NCBI RefSeq assembly: GCF_910592395.1
Contig: NC_088318.1
Location: 7,938,349-8,002,348 of the forward strand
Reading direction: 5' to 3'
DNA length: 64,000 bases
DNA from: Lineus longissimus
Lineage: Eukaryota > Nemertea > Pilidiophora > Heteronemertea > Lineidae
Part shown: one piece after another, positions 10,851 through 21,539 of the stretch
Layout: each line of letters starts with the position of its first letter
Numbering within the stretch: the stretch's first letter is position 1
Translations under genes and position numbers: made by a program
The notes under the pieces: generated by a model
The model's database searches: none
Told to the model about the DNA's origin: nothing
The model's input: the letters and a program-made list of their open reading frames with translations, nothing else

Positions 10851-11883
10851 AATGAAATGGCCAGGGCCATTGTGCTCACCTCATGTGGAGGAAAGATGGA
10901 TTAAGAGCATGGTATTGTGTCATGTAGTGTTAGGTTTGATGTAGGTCCAAGCAATTACAATTTCCCCAAAATGGCCAATTTACAGTACATTCGACCTCTG
11001 TGACCTTGAAAAGTAGGTCAAATCAAAAAAGATCCGGGTGACACATTGAATGGTTGTTAGAATTAGATGTACTTATGATATAAAATTGGTGCCAATCGGG
11101 CAAGTAATTACTAGGAATAATGGCATTTTGAAGAATTTAGGATTTGACCCCCTCCCTGGAGGCCAAACGGCAAATCAGATCGCACCAAACTTCAGTACCT
11201 GAGATAACCTGACCAAGGGGTACATGTGTACTTAATTTGTGATCAATAGTCATTGCAGTTAAGAAACGTGCCATAGTTACGGCCTGACGGCCAATTTACG
11301 CCATTTGACCTCTGTGACCTTGACAAGAAGGTCAAATCAAAAACCTGTGTGACGCATACTGTATGGTGGTTAGATGTACCCATGATATCAAATTGGTGGC
11401 AATCAGGCAAGAAGTTAAGGAATAATCACATTTTTAAGGTTTTTGGATTTTGCCCCCTGGTGGTCAAGTGGTGAATCATATTGGACCAAACTTTGGTCCC
11501 TGAGATCACCTGACTAAGGGGTAAATGTGTACGAAATTTGGAATCAATAGTCATTGCAGTTAAGAAACGTGCCATAGTTACGGCCTGACGGCCAATTTAC
11601 CCCATTTGACCTCTGTGACCTTGAAAAGGAGGTCAAATCAAAAACCCGGAGGATACATGATGCACCTTTGCTAGAAGTACCTACCATATTTTTTTCAAAA
11701 TTTCCTGACTACTATTAAGGGAGATATTGCATATTTTCACTTTTAACGTTTGGCCCCCTGGTGGCCAAACCATGAAACGAATCGGACCGAAACTTGGTCT
11801 CCATGGTGTCATTACATAAGGGTACATGTGTACCAAGTTTCAACTCAATAGCTCTAACAGTTACGAAACGTGCCCTGCTAACG

Positions 11884-11915
<32 letters not shown>

Positions 11916-11968
11916 ACGACGGACGCCACGGTATGGGATAAGCTCACCTCTGCTAAGAGGTGAGCTAA
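10851..11968 (+). mobile_element. Repeat family I, full copy (pearl/CvA-like)
   Basis: Non-coding element starting AATGAAATGGCCAGGGCCAT, with a GGCC hairpin then GTGCTCACC. Its body has about three roughly 300-bp tandem core units, each with GACCTCTGTGACCTTGAAAA, GGCCCCCTGGTGGCCAA and AAGAAACGTGCCATAGTTAC. A (GAC)n tract and a terminal hairpin AGCTCACCTCT/AGAGGTGAGCT follow at the right end. The layout (tandem core, ACGG/GAC microsatellite, end hairpin, no coding capacity) is that of the bivalve pearl/CvA elements, which are non-autonomous Helentron-type rolling-circle transposons. A second copy of similar length lies at 57914-59045. Superfamily placement is inference. Confidence 0.7.
11882..11926 (+). 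repeat. (GAC)n microsatellite at the 3' end of family I
   Basis: An ACGACGACG...GACGGACGACGG tract just inside the terminal hairpin. It makes spurious poly-Asp (plus) and poly-Ser (minus) frames. The matching tract at 58945-59000 is longer. Confidence 0.9.
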
Positions 11969-12061
11969 TGAGCGGAAACCAAAAGTTTACAGACGCCTGA
12001 CGCCTAACGGCTGACGCCTCACGGTTGACGGACATCGGTAAAACATAAATAATGCCTCCGC

Positions 12062-12896
12062 AATGTTTTACGCATTGGCGGGGGGGGGGAACAAGTCACT
12101 TATACATGTAAGCAAGATATTGCACTTTTTACCTTTTCAGTTTTTGCCCCCTGGTGGCCAAAACGAGAATCATATCAAACTGAATTTCGGTGTCCAAGGT
12201 TATCTGACATAGGGGATCATGTGTACCAAGCTTCAAGCTTAAGCGGTTAAGAAACGTGCCACAGTTACAGTCGACGCCCAATTTATGCCAATTGACCTGT
12301 GTGACCTCAAAAAATAGGTCAATTCAAAAACCCGTATAATATGTGATTTATCCTTGCTCGGTATACCTACCTTAAAAATATCATTGGAATCAAGTCACTC
12401 ACAAGAGAGATATCATACTTTTTAGGTTTCCACTTCTGGCCCGCTGGTGGCCAAATCAAGATTCAGATCGGACTGAAATTTAGTCTCCGAGGTCATTTGA
12501 CCTAGGGGTACAAATGTAAAAGATTTTTAGACACTAACACCAGCGGTGACGAAACGTGTCGCTATTACCTAACGGTGATGACGATAGCGAAATTTGACCT
12601 GTTTGACCCTGAAAAGTAGGTCAACCAGGGTTACATTTCAAGCACCCTTATGGGATGCATCTACGGTTAAAATTTCATGATTATAGCTAGCAGCGTTCAT
12701 AAGATAGAACCAAAAAATGCCACCTATAATGGCAGACAAGCAGTCAAATTGCACTAATTTTCATTTGAAAGAAGGTCTTGCCTAGTGGTACCCACACACC
12801 ACGTATGAACCTTTTAGGTCAAGTGGTTGAGAAACGTGCCACTCTTTGTCAAAAGTTAACGACGGAAGCCACGGTATCGTATAAGCTCCCCGTGAG
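12062..12896 (+). mobile_element. Repeat family I, 5'-truncated copy
   Basis: Two to three core units (GCCCCCTGGTGGCCAAAACG, GACCTGTGTGACC, GAAACGTGCC). The 3' end is GACGGAAGCCACGGTATCG then TAAGCTCCCCGTGAGTTAA. The 5' hairpin is missing. Confidence 0.65.
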
Positions 12897-13271
12897 TTAA
12901 AAAACACCAAAAATCCCTTAATTTTGCTGATTACAGGACAGGCACATACCTGTAGTAACGAAAGGGATAAGCTTCTCTCTACTGGAATAAAGCTACAAAA
13001 AATGTATTTGTAATTTACGCTATTAGCCCACTGGTTAGCAGAACTTACGTCGAACTGTGATAAATTTTCTGTCTGGGTCATTTCTTGGACTATTCTTCCT
13101 AAAGGCCAAATTTAAAGTGACTTGGTTACAAAATGCCCAAGTGTGTTCACTGATGGATGGATGGAAGGACGGACATCACCATCGATTAACTATTAGACTA
13201 GCTCGGCTGCCCTTCGTCCATGGCGAGTCAAAAAGTAGAGATAGGATTTGCACTGGTAGTGAAATACACAC

Positions 13272-13423
13272 CTAAAATTCTTCATTAATACCAGGCTTCC
13301 TTTCTTCTCGTGAACGGTCACAAATTTCTCATCTCTCAAGCCCTTCAAATATCCTGGCAGTTCACATTTCTGATTGGCAAACATCAAGAAGACCAGTGTT
13401 GTGTTCAGGCAACTTACATTTTC
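13272..13423 (-). CDS. TRPC4AP: TRPC4AP exon (C-terminal part)
   Basis: Coding exon of the TRPC4-associated protein (TRUSS). In vertebrates this protein is a substrate receptor of the CUL4-DDB1 ubiquitin ligase and a scaffold in TNF receptor signalling. The minus strand reads about 50 codons starting ENVSCLNTTLVFLMFANQ, which closely matches the vertebrate segment that follows 'TLTQ'. The exon is bounded by a TTTGCCAG acceptor (right) and an AG|GTGTGT donor (left). It enters in phase 0 and leaves with two bases of an Arg codon. It directly follows the exon at 14262-14483 across an 838-bp intron. The next exon, expected to carry the family's final 70 or so residues, was not found to the left, so the gene probably continues beyond the window. 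Confidence 0.9.
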
Positions 13424-14261
13424 CTGGCAAAGAAATGAAACATCAGTTTTTATAAGTGTAAACAAGGCCCAAAATTATGCAGTCCTCCTCCGTCTGGCAA
13501 ACACATTATAGAACATGCCTTAAACTTCAACCGAATGAAATTATTAGAATGAAAATATTTGGGCCCTGTCAAGAGAATGAGCTTGACCTATAAATCAAGA
13601 CAAAATGTGACCCATCACAGCAAAAGCAGGCGCATGTCATTCTGAGCTTTGCAGGTTGAGATGGACTATTTGTTCACGTCTCTGTTGTCTGCTTTTCGTG
13701 AAATATGAGCACATCAATTTCTTCCCTTATCTCCAGGTGCTATTTAGGCTCACCTTCTGTGCAACATGCGCCTGGTTTTGCTGTGACAGGTCACAAATCT
13801 TATTTCAAATGAAACAACAGAATCGTTAAAATGTTTTGAATACACGTAAAGGCTGATTTTCTCTCTCTTTCCTGGTAAACCTGGAAAACTATCAACTCGG
13901 ACGATGGCATGTCAACTCCAAAGGATGAAGATCAACAGACATGTGTCACCTGCAGACTACCTGTGACTTTCTGATTAGAAAATTTCATTTGTAAGGCAAA
14001 GGTCTAATTTTGGACCATAATGCATTCATTGATGATGATTAGATCTCACGGTGTTATGTGGAAAATATGCTTTCATCTGTCTTTCCATCCATTCATACCT
14101 ACAAATAGGGAAATGGAATTTCCGTTAAGCCATTTTTCTTGATAAATGCAGAAAGGTGGGATAATTATAGTCCGAGTAACAACAATTTACCATACCTCGT
14201 AAAACAATTCTGATAATTTGGTGCATAAAAACGATTCATTTGGACCTCTCTAAATGCATAC
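13424..14261 (-). other. TRPC4AP intron, 838 bp
   Basis: Bounded by the GT of 14262-14483 and the AG of 13272-13423. No repeat family or gene seen. Confidence 0.75.
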
Positions 14262-14483
14262 CTGTGTAAGTTCCTCGACATTAACTGTGTTGATGAGTTT
14301 GTGAAGATAGTCGAGCTGTCGATCAAATGCACCAATATACTTAAGTAATCGACTCTCCTGCACGGCATAGTCATTATGTTCACCAGGACTGCTCATGAAA
14401 TGTTCATATGAAAGCATCAGGCTCCGGATGAACATGTTTGAATCAACCAAGTTGTTGTTGATTGTGTTAATGAATTTGTTAAA
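14262..14483 (-). CDS. TRPC4AP: TRPC4AP exon
   Basis: A 222-nt, phase 0-0 exon of 74 codons on the minus strand. It begins FNKFINTINNNLVDSNMF and ends LHKLINTVNVEELTQ, matching the family region with 'INSSLVDSNM' and 'LINIIHVQTLTQ' in vertebrates. The acceptor is CTTTTTCAG at the right edge and the donor is CAG|GTATGC at the left edge. Joined to 13272-13423 it gives the conserved ELTQ-ENVSCLNT junction. There are no stops or frameshifts, unlike all the mobile-element reading frames around it, so it is under selection and probably expressed. Confidence 0.93.
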
Positions 14484-14667
14484 CTGAAAAAGAAGCACAG
14501 AATTTTTAATTCATGTTTACAGCCAAGAGACATAATATGCCACATTTTATCTATGTGAAACCCATGACACCAAATCGGGTAATAAGTTGCTAGGCTCAAT
14601 ATTGAGTTTGAGTATTCACTTACAATGTATAACTATGTTAACTTCGATACACATTAAGATTAAAGGA

Positions 14668-14825
14668 ATTGATACCGAACTGAAGGTATTGGTTGTCTCA
14701 CCAAAACTGTGAGGGTGGAGCTAAAAAGTAAACCAGAACCAAGGATAAGCCGAGGTTTTGGCCAACATTTCAGCTCCACCCACGCGGTTTAGGTGAGACA
14801 ATCAATACTGACAGTGAGGTATCAA
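14668..14825. mobile_element. MITE-like palindromic element
   Basis: About 158 bp with inverted ends: ATTGATACCGAACTGAAGGT then ATTGGTTGTCTCACC at left, and GGTGAGACAATCAATACT...GGTATCAAT at right. The arms are imperfect over about 35 bp and the centre is non-coding. It lies in the TRPC4AP intron just past exon 14262-14483. Confidence 0.6.
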
Positions 14826-14870
14826 TTTCTATTCTAAATTATCTCAACTTAAACAACAAAATATGTGGTT

Positions 14871-14960
14871 TTAACCCTTTGGGGGGTCACTGTCGACCTA
14901 GGGTCGACCAGGAAATGACTCCCCTTCTGTTCACTGTCGACCACAGGTCGCCAGTAGATT
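14871..14960 (+). mobile_element. piggyBac-like terminal end (solo)
   Basis: TTAACCCTTTGGGGGG followed by two GTCGACC modules about 45 bp apart. TTAA-CCCTTTG is the usual start of piggyBac ends. The same two-module layout occurs in the opposite orientation at 45935-46028. No transposase is attached. Confidence 0.4.
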
Positions 14961-15422
14961 GTGCGTTGAAAATCCATTGATATATATGCAGTTATGGCAA
15001 TCCCGTCTAGTTCATTTTCAATCCGATAGCTGGAGCTGAGAATGATCAATTGCTACCGATTTTCCATAGGGTTGCTTCAGTGAACCTGGACCAAATTTCG
15101 AGTTGAAGTTCACACAGAAATCACAGATTTGGGAGGTTTAGAAAACATTCTTTTCACCCCAAAACACTTCGAATTCCACCTTAATCATTAATTTCTGCAT
15201 TGTTCCTGTGTTAGTAGTATTTAAATAATTTTTCCAAGAATTCAGCAAACATTTTGATTTCTTAACAATTCTTGGTGTTTTTTTTTCAAAAATGGATGAT
15301 GATATACACTTCCAACTGCACTCATTAGAAAGCTCTTGATGTAATGAACAAACTTCTCTCCAAAATTATCAGATCAGTGATTTCTGAGCTACAGGCTGTG
15401 AAAGTCAAAGTACCGAAAATGA
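14961..15422. other. No recognisable feature
   Basis: Unique-looking intronic DNA with no open frame of note. Confidence 0.4.
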
Positions 15423-15862
15423 CATGAAAAGGACAGGGGCCATTGTGCTCACTGTATAGATATTTGTTAGTTAGTAATTCATCATGGTTAAAAATATGCT
15501 ACATGTGTAGTATATAGGTCAAATCAAAATTGGTATGACATGTGATGTATCCTTGCTTGGAGTACCAACCACTAATATTGCAGAAAACAAGCACTTTTAC
15601 CTTTTCAGTTTTGGCTCCCTGGTAGCCAGGTCAAGAATCATATTGGACCGAAATTCTGTGTCTTAGGTAATCTGACCTAGAGGGTCATGTGTACCACGTT
15701 TCAAGTTGTTAGCTAAAGCGGCTAAGAAACGTGCCATTGTTACACTTAAACAGCCAATTTTGGCCATTTGACCTTGAAAAGTAGGCCAAATCAAAAACTC
15801 ATACGACAGGTGATGTATCTTTGCTTGGAGTACCTAATATAAAAATACTATCGAAAACGAGT
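15423..15862 (+). mobile_element. Repeat family I, 3'-truncated copy
   Basis: Begins with a decayed 5' end (GGACAGGGGCCATTGTGCTC), then one core unit and part of the next (GACATGTGATGTATCCTTGC, GTTTCAAGTTGTTAGC). It breaks off near 15862. Confidence 0.65.
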
Positions 15863-16904
15863 TAATAACTAGAAATTGACTTATCAGTCAAATTGAAGAC
15901 TGTACTTAGTATACTATTAGGATGATGATGAGGAAAAAGACTGTTCATTGGCCAAACAAACTTCTATCAAAAGGTCCATGCACACAGTGACAGTGCCGTG
16001 GTGGTGAACACTAATAAAACTAAGAGAAAAGAACGACATATCACTTTGTGTGCCTTCAAACATGTATATAGTTCGAGCCAATAAGGTTTGCTTCCATCTT
16101 AACCATATTTTACCGACATTTAAGTGCAATGAATGAGGTTTAGCCTACCTTAAAATGTCTAACAATGTCATTTCAGATGTGAAACATGTGAAAATTCCCC
16201 TGTAGCTCTTACATAAGGGCAGAGACCTGTATTCATCCACGACCGGAAGTGTGGCACAGTCACATAGAGCTTATCAAAATGTGAAGTTATGGTAAATACA
16301 TGGCTGGGATGGAGCAAAGTGGAATTAATTCTCAATCTGTGGTTGATTCTTAATCTACAGAGTCAGGCCATCACAGAAATATGCTTTTTGATAATATATT
16401 TAAGAAAATGTGGTCTCACTGGTCAGTTTAGAACTTGTACTTTGACAGGGCCATATCAATGCGCCAGTGACGTTTTGATGGATATGGTGTACGGAAATCT
16501 TTTTTTCTCAGGCAATCGGTATTGGAATTTTTTAAAACTTTATTATGCTATTAGCAAAGGGTTCTTCTTGACATATATAAAATTTTGTGCAGATTGATTG
16601 GTCCAAGGTGTACTTTTTTTACCAAAACATATGCACAACAATGTACATGTAATGTACACAAGTTTTAATAGAGGACTCTGGCCATAAGTCATTTTCCCAA
16701 CCACTCCAATCAATGCTACAGCCAATTCAGCGGAGGGAAGCAGTTCAGTAAAAGGAATTGCACAGAGCACCAATTGAGTCTACCTTGGTTGATTGTGTTG
16801 TTGTTATTATTGTTTTTCTGAATTGGTTGCCACTTCCTGAAATGCCTTGCCCTGTTCAGGGTTTAGAAATATTAAGTGCTTGCCTCCATAAGGGTTAAGT
16901 GATA
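15863..16904. other. Intronic DNA with one dispersed repeat
   Basis: No gene. Within it, 16505-16625 (CAATCGGTATTGGAA...GGTGTACTTTTTTTACCA) matches the reverse complement of 52013-52137. Confidence 0.5.
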
Positions 16905-17550
16905 TTATGAAACGTGCCATAGTTACACTCAAACACCCAACATACACCAATTGACCTTCACTGGTACCTTGAAAAGTAGGTTAAATCAAAAACCTGCAAG
17001 AAGTATGATACATCCCTCCTCGGAGTAACGACCATAAAAATATCATTTAAAACAACTCACTGATAAGCGAGATATTGCACTTTTCCTTTTTTTAGTTTTG
17101 GGCCCCTGGTGGCCAAGTCGAGAATCAGATTGAACTAAAATTCTGGATCAGAGATTATATGATGTGTAGGGAGTCATGTGTACTAAATTTCAAGCTCATA
17201 GCTTTACGGGTAAAGAAACGTGGCAAATTTACACTCAAACGACCAATTTACACCATTTGACCTCTGTGACCTTAAAATTAGGTCAAAACAAAAACCCTTA
17301 TGATATGTGAGGTATCCTTGCAAGGAAAACCTACCAAGAGAGAGATCACTCTTTTTAGGTTTCCATTTTTGGCCCCCTGGTGGCTAAGTCAAGAATCTGA
17401 TCTGACAAAAATTCAGTTTCCGAGGTCCTGTGTACAAAGTTTCAAGTTGGTAGCAAAATTGGTTAAGAAACGTACCACTCTTAGAATAACAATGAAGACG
17501 ACGACGGACACAGTGGTAATATATAGACTACCCTATGGTGAGCCAACAAT
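16905..17550 (+). mobile_element. Repeat family I, 5'-truncated copy
   Basis: Two core units (GAAACGTGCCATAGTTACAC, GGCCCCTGGTGGCCAAGTCG). The 3' end is ACGACGACGGACACAG then CTATGGTGAGCCAA. The ending GGTGAGCC, without the long hairpin, marks a subtype shared with 18832 and 28943. Confidence 0.65.
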
Positions 17551-17571
17551 TTTTTTATAGTTTTATGGTAA

Positions 17572-18832
17572 ATGAAATGGCCAGGGGCCATTGTGCTCAC
17601 TGTATAGATATTTGGTGGTTAGGAATACATCTTGGTTTTAGGAATTAATACCGAGCTGGCGGTCATTGGTTGTATAATCAAGACCGCTCGGGTAGACCGA
17701 AAATGCAGTCCAAAACCCGAGGCGCTTCGCCGAGGGTTTTGGACGTAATTTGAGGTCTACCCGAGCGGTCTTGATTATACAACCAATGACCTATTCTAAA
17801 AGGTTTCAAAATTAAACAAATTAGATACGATTTGAAAGGTATATATGTTCCGTTTTCGTCAAAGAATGATCCAGCCTGGTGTCCGGAACTCCGCCATATT
17901 GTTGCTTGTGAAGATGACGTCACGCAGCAAGGGAATTCCCAATCTCGTCTTTGACCTCTTCTGAATCCTGACTGACGACCTCGAAAGAGTCCTCGGGTAT
18001 CCTCCCTACTTCACAAATCCCAATATCGGGGAATACTTCAAAATCTCGTGTTCTTGACATTGTTTTGTGGGGCTGAGTCGTTGCTTCTTGGTGAAAATAA
18101 TTCGTCTGCTAAAATTCAGAATTTTATACCTACCCAGGCGGTCATTGGTTACGATACCAAGACCGCTCCGATCAAAACGAGGCGTAATGTATTTTGTATT
18201 AGAAACAATGATATACTGTGACTAAGGCCTTTTAGAATAAGAAACATGCTGTATGCATAGTATGTAGGTCAAACCAAAGTCGGTATGACATGTGATGAAT
18301 CCTTGCTTGGAGTACCTACCATAAAAAATCATTGAAAACGAGTGATTAATAAGCGAGCTATAGCACTTATTACCATTTTTAGTTTTGGCCTCCTGATGGC
18401 CAAGTCGAGAATCAGATCAGATCACAACTCAGTGTCAGAGGTAACATAAATAGAGAGTCATGTGTACCAAATTTCAAGTCCGTAGCTTTAGTGGTTAAGA
18501 AACGTGCCATAGTTACACTCAAACGGCCAATTTACACCATTTGACCTCTGTGACCTTGAAAATTAGGTCAAATCAAAAACCCGTAGGATATGTGATGTAT
18601 CCTTGCTAGGAGAATAACTCACTCATAAGAGAGATATCACACTTTTTAGGTTTCCGCTTCTGGCAAAGTCAATACTCAAATTTGACCGAAGTGCATTGTC
18701 AGAGGTCCTGTGTACAAAGTTACATGTTCATGGCTCTACCGGTCAAGAAACGTGCCACTCTTTTTGAAACAGGATACACACGACGGACAACGGACGAGCG
18801 TTGTTGGATAGACTCCCCTATGGTGAGCCAAA
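17572..18832 (+). mobile_element. Repeat family I copy split by an insertion
   Basis: A complete 5' end (AATGAAATGGCCAGGGGCCA), two core units and the 3' end CCCCTATGGTGAGCCAA. About 590 bp (17637-18232) interrupt the 5' unit. Other copies, for example near 51120, read straight from CATCCTGGTTA to AGAAACATG at this point. Confidence 0.65.
17637..18232. mobile_element. Insertion with a large perfect-looking palindrome
   Basis: The inverted arms 17661-17698 and 17754-17791 (GGTCATTGGTTGTATAATC AAGACCGCTCGGGTAGACC) match almost base for base. Inside them is a second hairpin, CCAAAACCC...GGGTTTTGG (17710-17742). A diverged half-copy of the arm recurs at 18137-18172. The outer edges TTTTAGGAATTA and CCTTTTAGAATAA are partly inverted. 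This is a foldback/MITE-type element with no coding capacity. Confidence 0.6.
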
Positions 18833-19020
18833 AAGAGATTTTATGGAGCTATTTGTGCAATTAAAAGTTTTAGAAGTTTTGACACTCCGAATATATAAGC
18901 TTCAGAATGCATGCAAAATAAATATATAGTGCTGTACACATTGTTAGAATTTTTCGCCGATGAACACTGAGAAATGTCATGTTGTTGTATTGGCTGACGC
19001 TTCGTGAATAGGCTAAAATA

Positions 19021-19248
19021 ATGGCAAAAAGGCGCCTAATGTGTGAAGATGTCCTACATATGCTTGACAGCGGTGATTCTGGTGATGGAGACGGAGACAT
19101 TGATGATGGTGGATCGGATATAGATAAGCATAGTGACTGCATTCAGAGTGATGATAGTCAGGCAAGTCGTAATAATTGTTTTCAGACTGGTGACATCACA
19201 AAAAACAAACATTTCACATTTCTGCCTGCTTGGCCCACAAGGTGTTAA
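19021..19248 (+). pseudogene. piggyBac-like transposase N-terminus (possible)
   Basis: A 75-codon frame starting MAKRRLMCEDVLHMLDSG, then very acidic (GDGDGDIDDGGSDID) with scattered Ser and His. Many piggyBac transposases open this way, with a short basic start and then an acidic low-complexity stretch. No DDD core follows; the frame ends at 19248 and a family I fragment begins near 19500. A TTAA occurs upstream near 18860, but no clear terminal repeat is seen. It could also be an unrelated acidic peptide. Confidence 0.3.
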
Positions 19249-19499
19249 TTCCATGGACTTTTTTAAAAATAACTGAGACTGATTTTGACTGCAGAGTTAC
19301 TAAGATTTCAAACAAACAACACTTGTAAATCATGTAACACGAGATCACATGAAAATCAATTCCGATATCTCCATTTTACTTCTGAAAATTACATACAGAA
19401 AATTAGAAAAGACAACGGCGGCATACTCATGAAATGCGATGGCGAGAAGCGTGCTTTAGTATACAGCAAAATAATTTCTTATGACATCTAATTTTTGCA

Positions 19500-19885
19500 A
19501 GCTTGAAAAGTAGGTCAAATCCAAAACCCATGTGACATATAATACCATATGGTGGTTAGATTTTCCCATGATATCTGATCAGTGGCAATCGGGAAAGTCG
19601 TTAAGCAATAATTGCATTTCTAAGGTTTTCAGATTTGGCTCCCTGGTGGTCAAGGGGTGAATCAGTCACCGAGATCACTGCAGTCCCTGAGATCACCTGA
19701 CTATAGGATACTCTACATGTGTACCAAATTTGAGATCGATGGTCACTGCAGTTAGGAAATGTGCCGTAGTTAAGGGCCAACAACCAATTTATACGATTTG
19801 ACCTCTGTGACCTTGAAAAGTGTAGGTCGAATCAAAATTGGTATGACATTTGATGTATCCTTTCTTGGAGTACCTAACATAAAAA
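19500..19885 (+). mobile_element. Repeat family I, internal fragment
   Basis: One core unit (CTTGAAAAGTAGGTCAAAT, GGCTCCCTGGTGGTCAAGGG, AAATGTGCCGTAGTTA). Both ends are missing. Confidence 0.6.
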
Positions 19886-19891
19886 TATGCA

Positions 19892-20110
19892 AATGAAATG
19901 GTCCAGGGATCATGTGCTCACCTCAGGTAATATTAGTGTATGTCATTTGCAGTGGATATGGGGAGAACAGTTTCGGTTATCAAAGTCAATTGCATCAACA
20001 TAAGGTTCTGTTTGTGAAATTGCTTGACATCTGTTCAACAGTTTAGGAGTAATAGGAATTTTCAAGATGGTAGCTTGGCGGCCATATTTGTCATCGGATT
20101 TCACTGAAAA
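19892..20110 (+). mobile_element. Repeat family I', 5' end fragment
   Basis: Starts AAATGAAATGGTCCAGGGAT, then CATGTGCTCACC. It shares the 5' hairpin with family I but continues with a different body (AGTGGATATGGGGAGAACAG, CTTGACATCTGTTCAACAGT) that recurs at 25014 and, inverted, at 51276-51965. Confidence 0.6.
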
Positions 20111-21183
20111 TTGGGGATATTGTTTTGGAACTGCTAATTGTCCGTCATTCGGTTCGGCTCATTATCATAATGCAACTTCGGAACCGAGGAGTGCCACTAT
20201 CAGTGCCAAGACAAACCAGGCTCCTGGGCGAGAAATTTCCTAAGTTTTTTGGCAGGAATAATTTGTACTGCGCATGAATAAGAGAGTACCCATGCTAGTG
20301 ATGGGATGGGGTGGGAGAAGGGGGATGGTCTTACAATTACAGATTTATTATCTCTTTATCACTGCATTTGGGGCAAGTAACTTCAACTCTCTTATTATCC
20401 GGAATCTCAAGGTTTTTGGGGTCGAAGATGGGAGGGGGTGGGGGGCAACCTGCTGCGTGTTCTTGCGCACTGCTATTCTACTTTAGCTGAAACACTAAAT
20501 GTACAGAGATTGCAGTGTTCTCTCTGCAGGGGCTTAGGTTGGGCGCTCCTGGGACCAATGCTAGCGCTAAAGGTGGGGGGTCGATGGGTCCTCTCCAAGA
20601 AAGTTTTCAATTTTAGAAATGCACAATGGTAGTGACCCGAGGTCAGCTGAAAGCAGTTCGGAGTAGCATAGCCTTAGTAATCTTCATCAGTCTTTTTGTT
20701 CGTGATTTCACTTTCCCACAGTTACGAAGAACAGAACACACGTCACAGCGAGGATCCGCATGCCATTAAAAAAATGCATTGTAACTGACTCAACCAAAGG
20801 AAAAATAAATGCATGTTTAGGGTATCATTTAAAAGAGTTAATCAAGCTCTTTCTAATGACATACTTAACTTAAAATAAAATTTAGTAGATTACATATAAT
20901 CGATGTTTCAAGGTGGGTATACCTTCTTGGAGACATCCTGTATTTTGCTTTTTTTCTATTCATTTGCAATACTTTGCATAAGTCTATTGTTTTACTAATT
21001 AGCAGTTTTCTGATGGCATTTTTTTAACAACACTTGAAGAATGGCCCAAACTATAATCACTGTGATTTGGATGAAAATAGTAATAAGTAATAAGTACCCC
21101 AAAAAATACTCAATCAGCAATCAGATTTTGTAACTTTTTTTTTCTCCTACACCTGTTATACAACTCACACAGGCCTCACTTAC
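20111..21183. other. TRPC4AP intron DNA, no feature seen
   Basis: AT-rich, no convincing open frame and no known repeat ends. Confidence 0.5.
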
Positions 21184-21415
21184 CTTCTGATCAGAGTCCA
21201 AGATTTTGTCAAACGTCTTGAATGCACTAATATTGAACTTGATGAGTTCGCCGAGCAGATCAAAGCTACTTTGCAGGATTTCCTTCGGTCTTATATCGTG
21301 CTCCACGATGTTGCCAGCGACATGCTGGAGCAGACCACGCCGAAGAAGGAACATTTGATCACAGTAGGAAGTGGTACCTCGGAGATAACTCTCAACTGCC
21401 CGTGCTAACCAAAAT
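21184..21415 (-). CDS. TRPC4AP: TRPC4AP exon
   Basis: A 232-nt exon on the minus strand. One base completes the Arg codon of the preceding exon, then 77 codons start FWLARAVESYLRGTTSY and contain DQMFLLRRGLLQHV and SFDLLGELIKFN. These are among the most conserved stretches of TRPC4AP. The acceptor is an oligo-T tract followed by TTAG|ATTTTGG, and the donor is CAGAAG|GTAAGT. The upstream intron is about 29 kb (to 50561) and filled with mobile elements. The downstream intron is about 6.8 kb. The reading frame is intact. Confidence 0.95.
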
Positions 21416-21539
21416 CTAAAAAAAACAATGTTTTTTTAACAAGCAAAAATAACACCGCAAAGTGACCAGAACCCCTCAGCCCACACACACTGAAGGTTAC
21501 ATTATATTAAAATTGGCTTGGCGGCCAATCATTCATTCG

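Noticed and set aside
11715-12035. Poly-Ser/poly-Asp frames over the GAC tracts (also 11794-12000 and 58889-59119)
   Set aside because: They are by-products of the microsatellite at the end of family I repeats; the flanking residues are not conserved between the two copies.
1-13271. Terminal TRPC4AP exon
   Set aside because: I looked for the conserved tail of the family on the minus strand and found nothing in the required phase; it probably lies outside the window.
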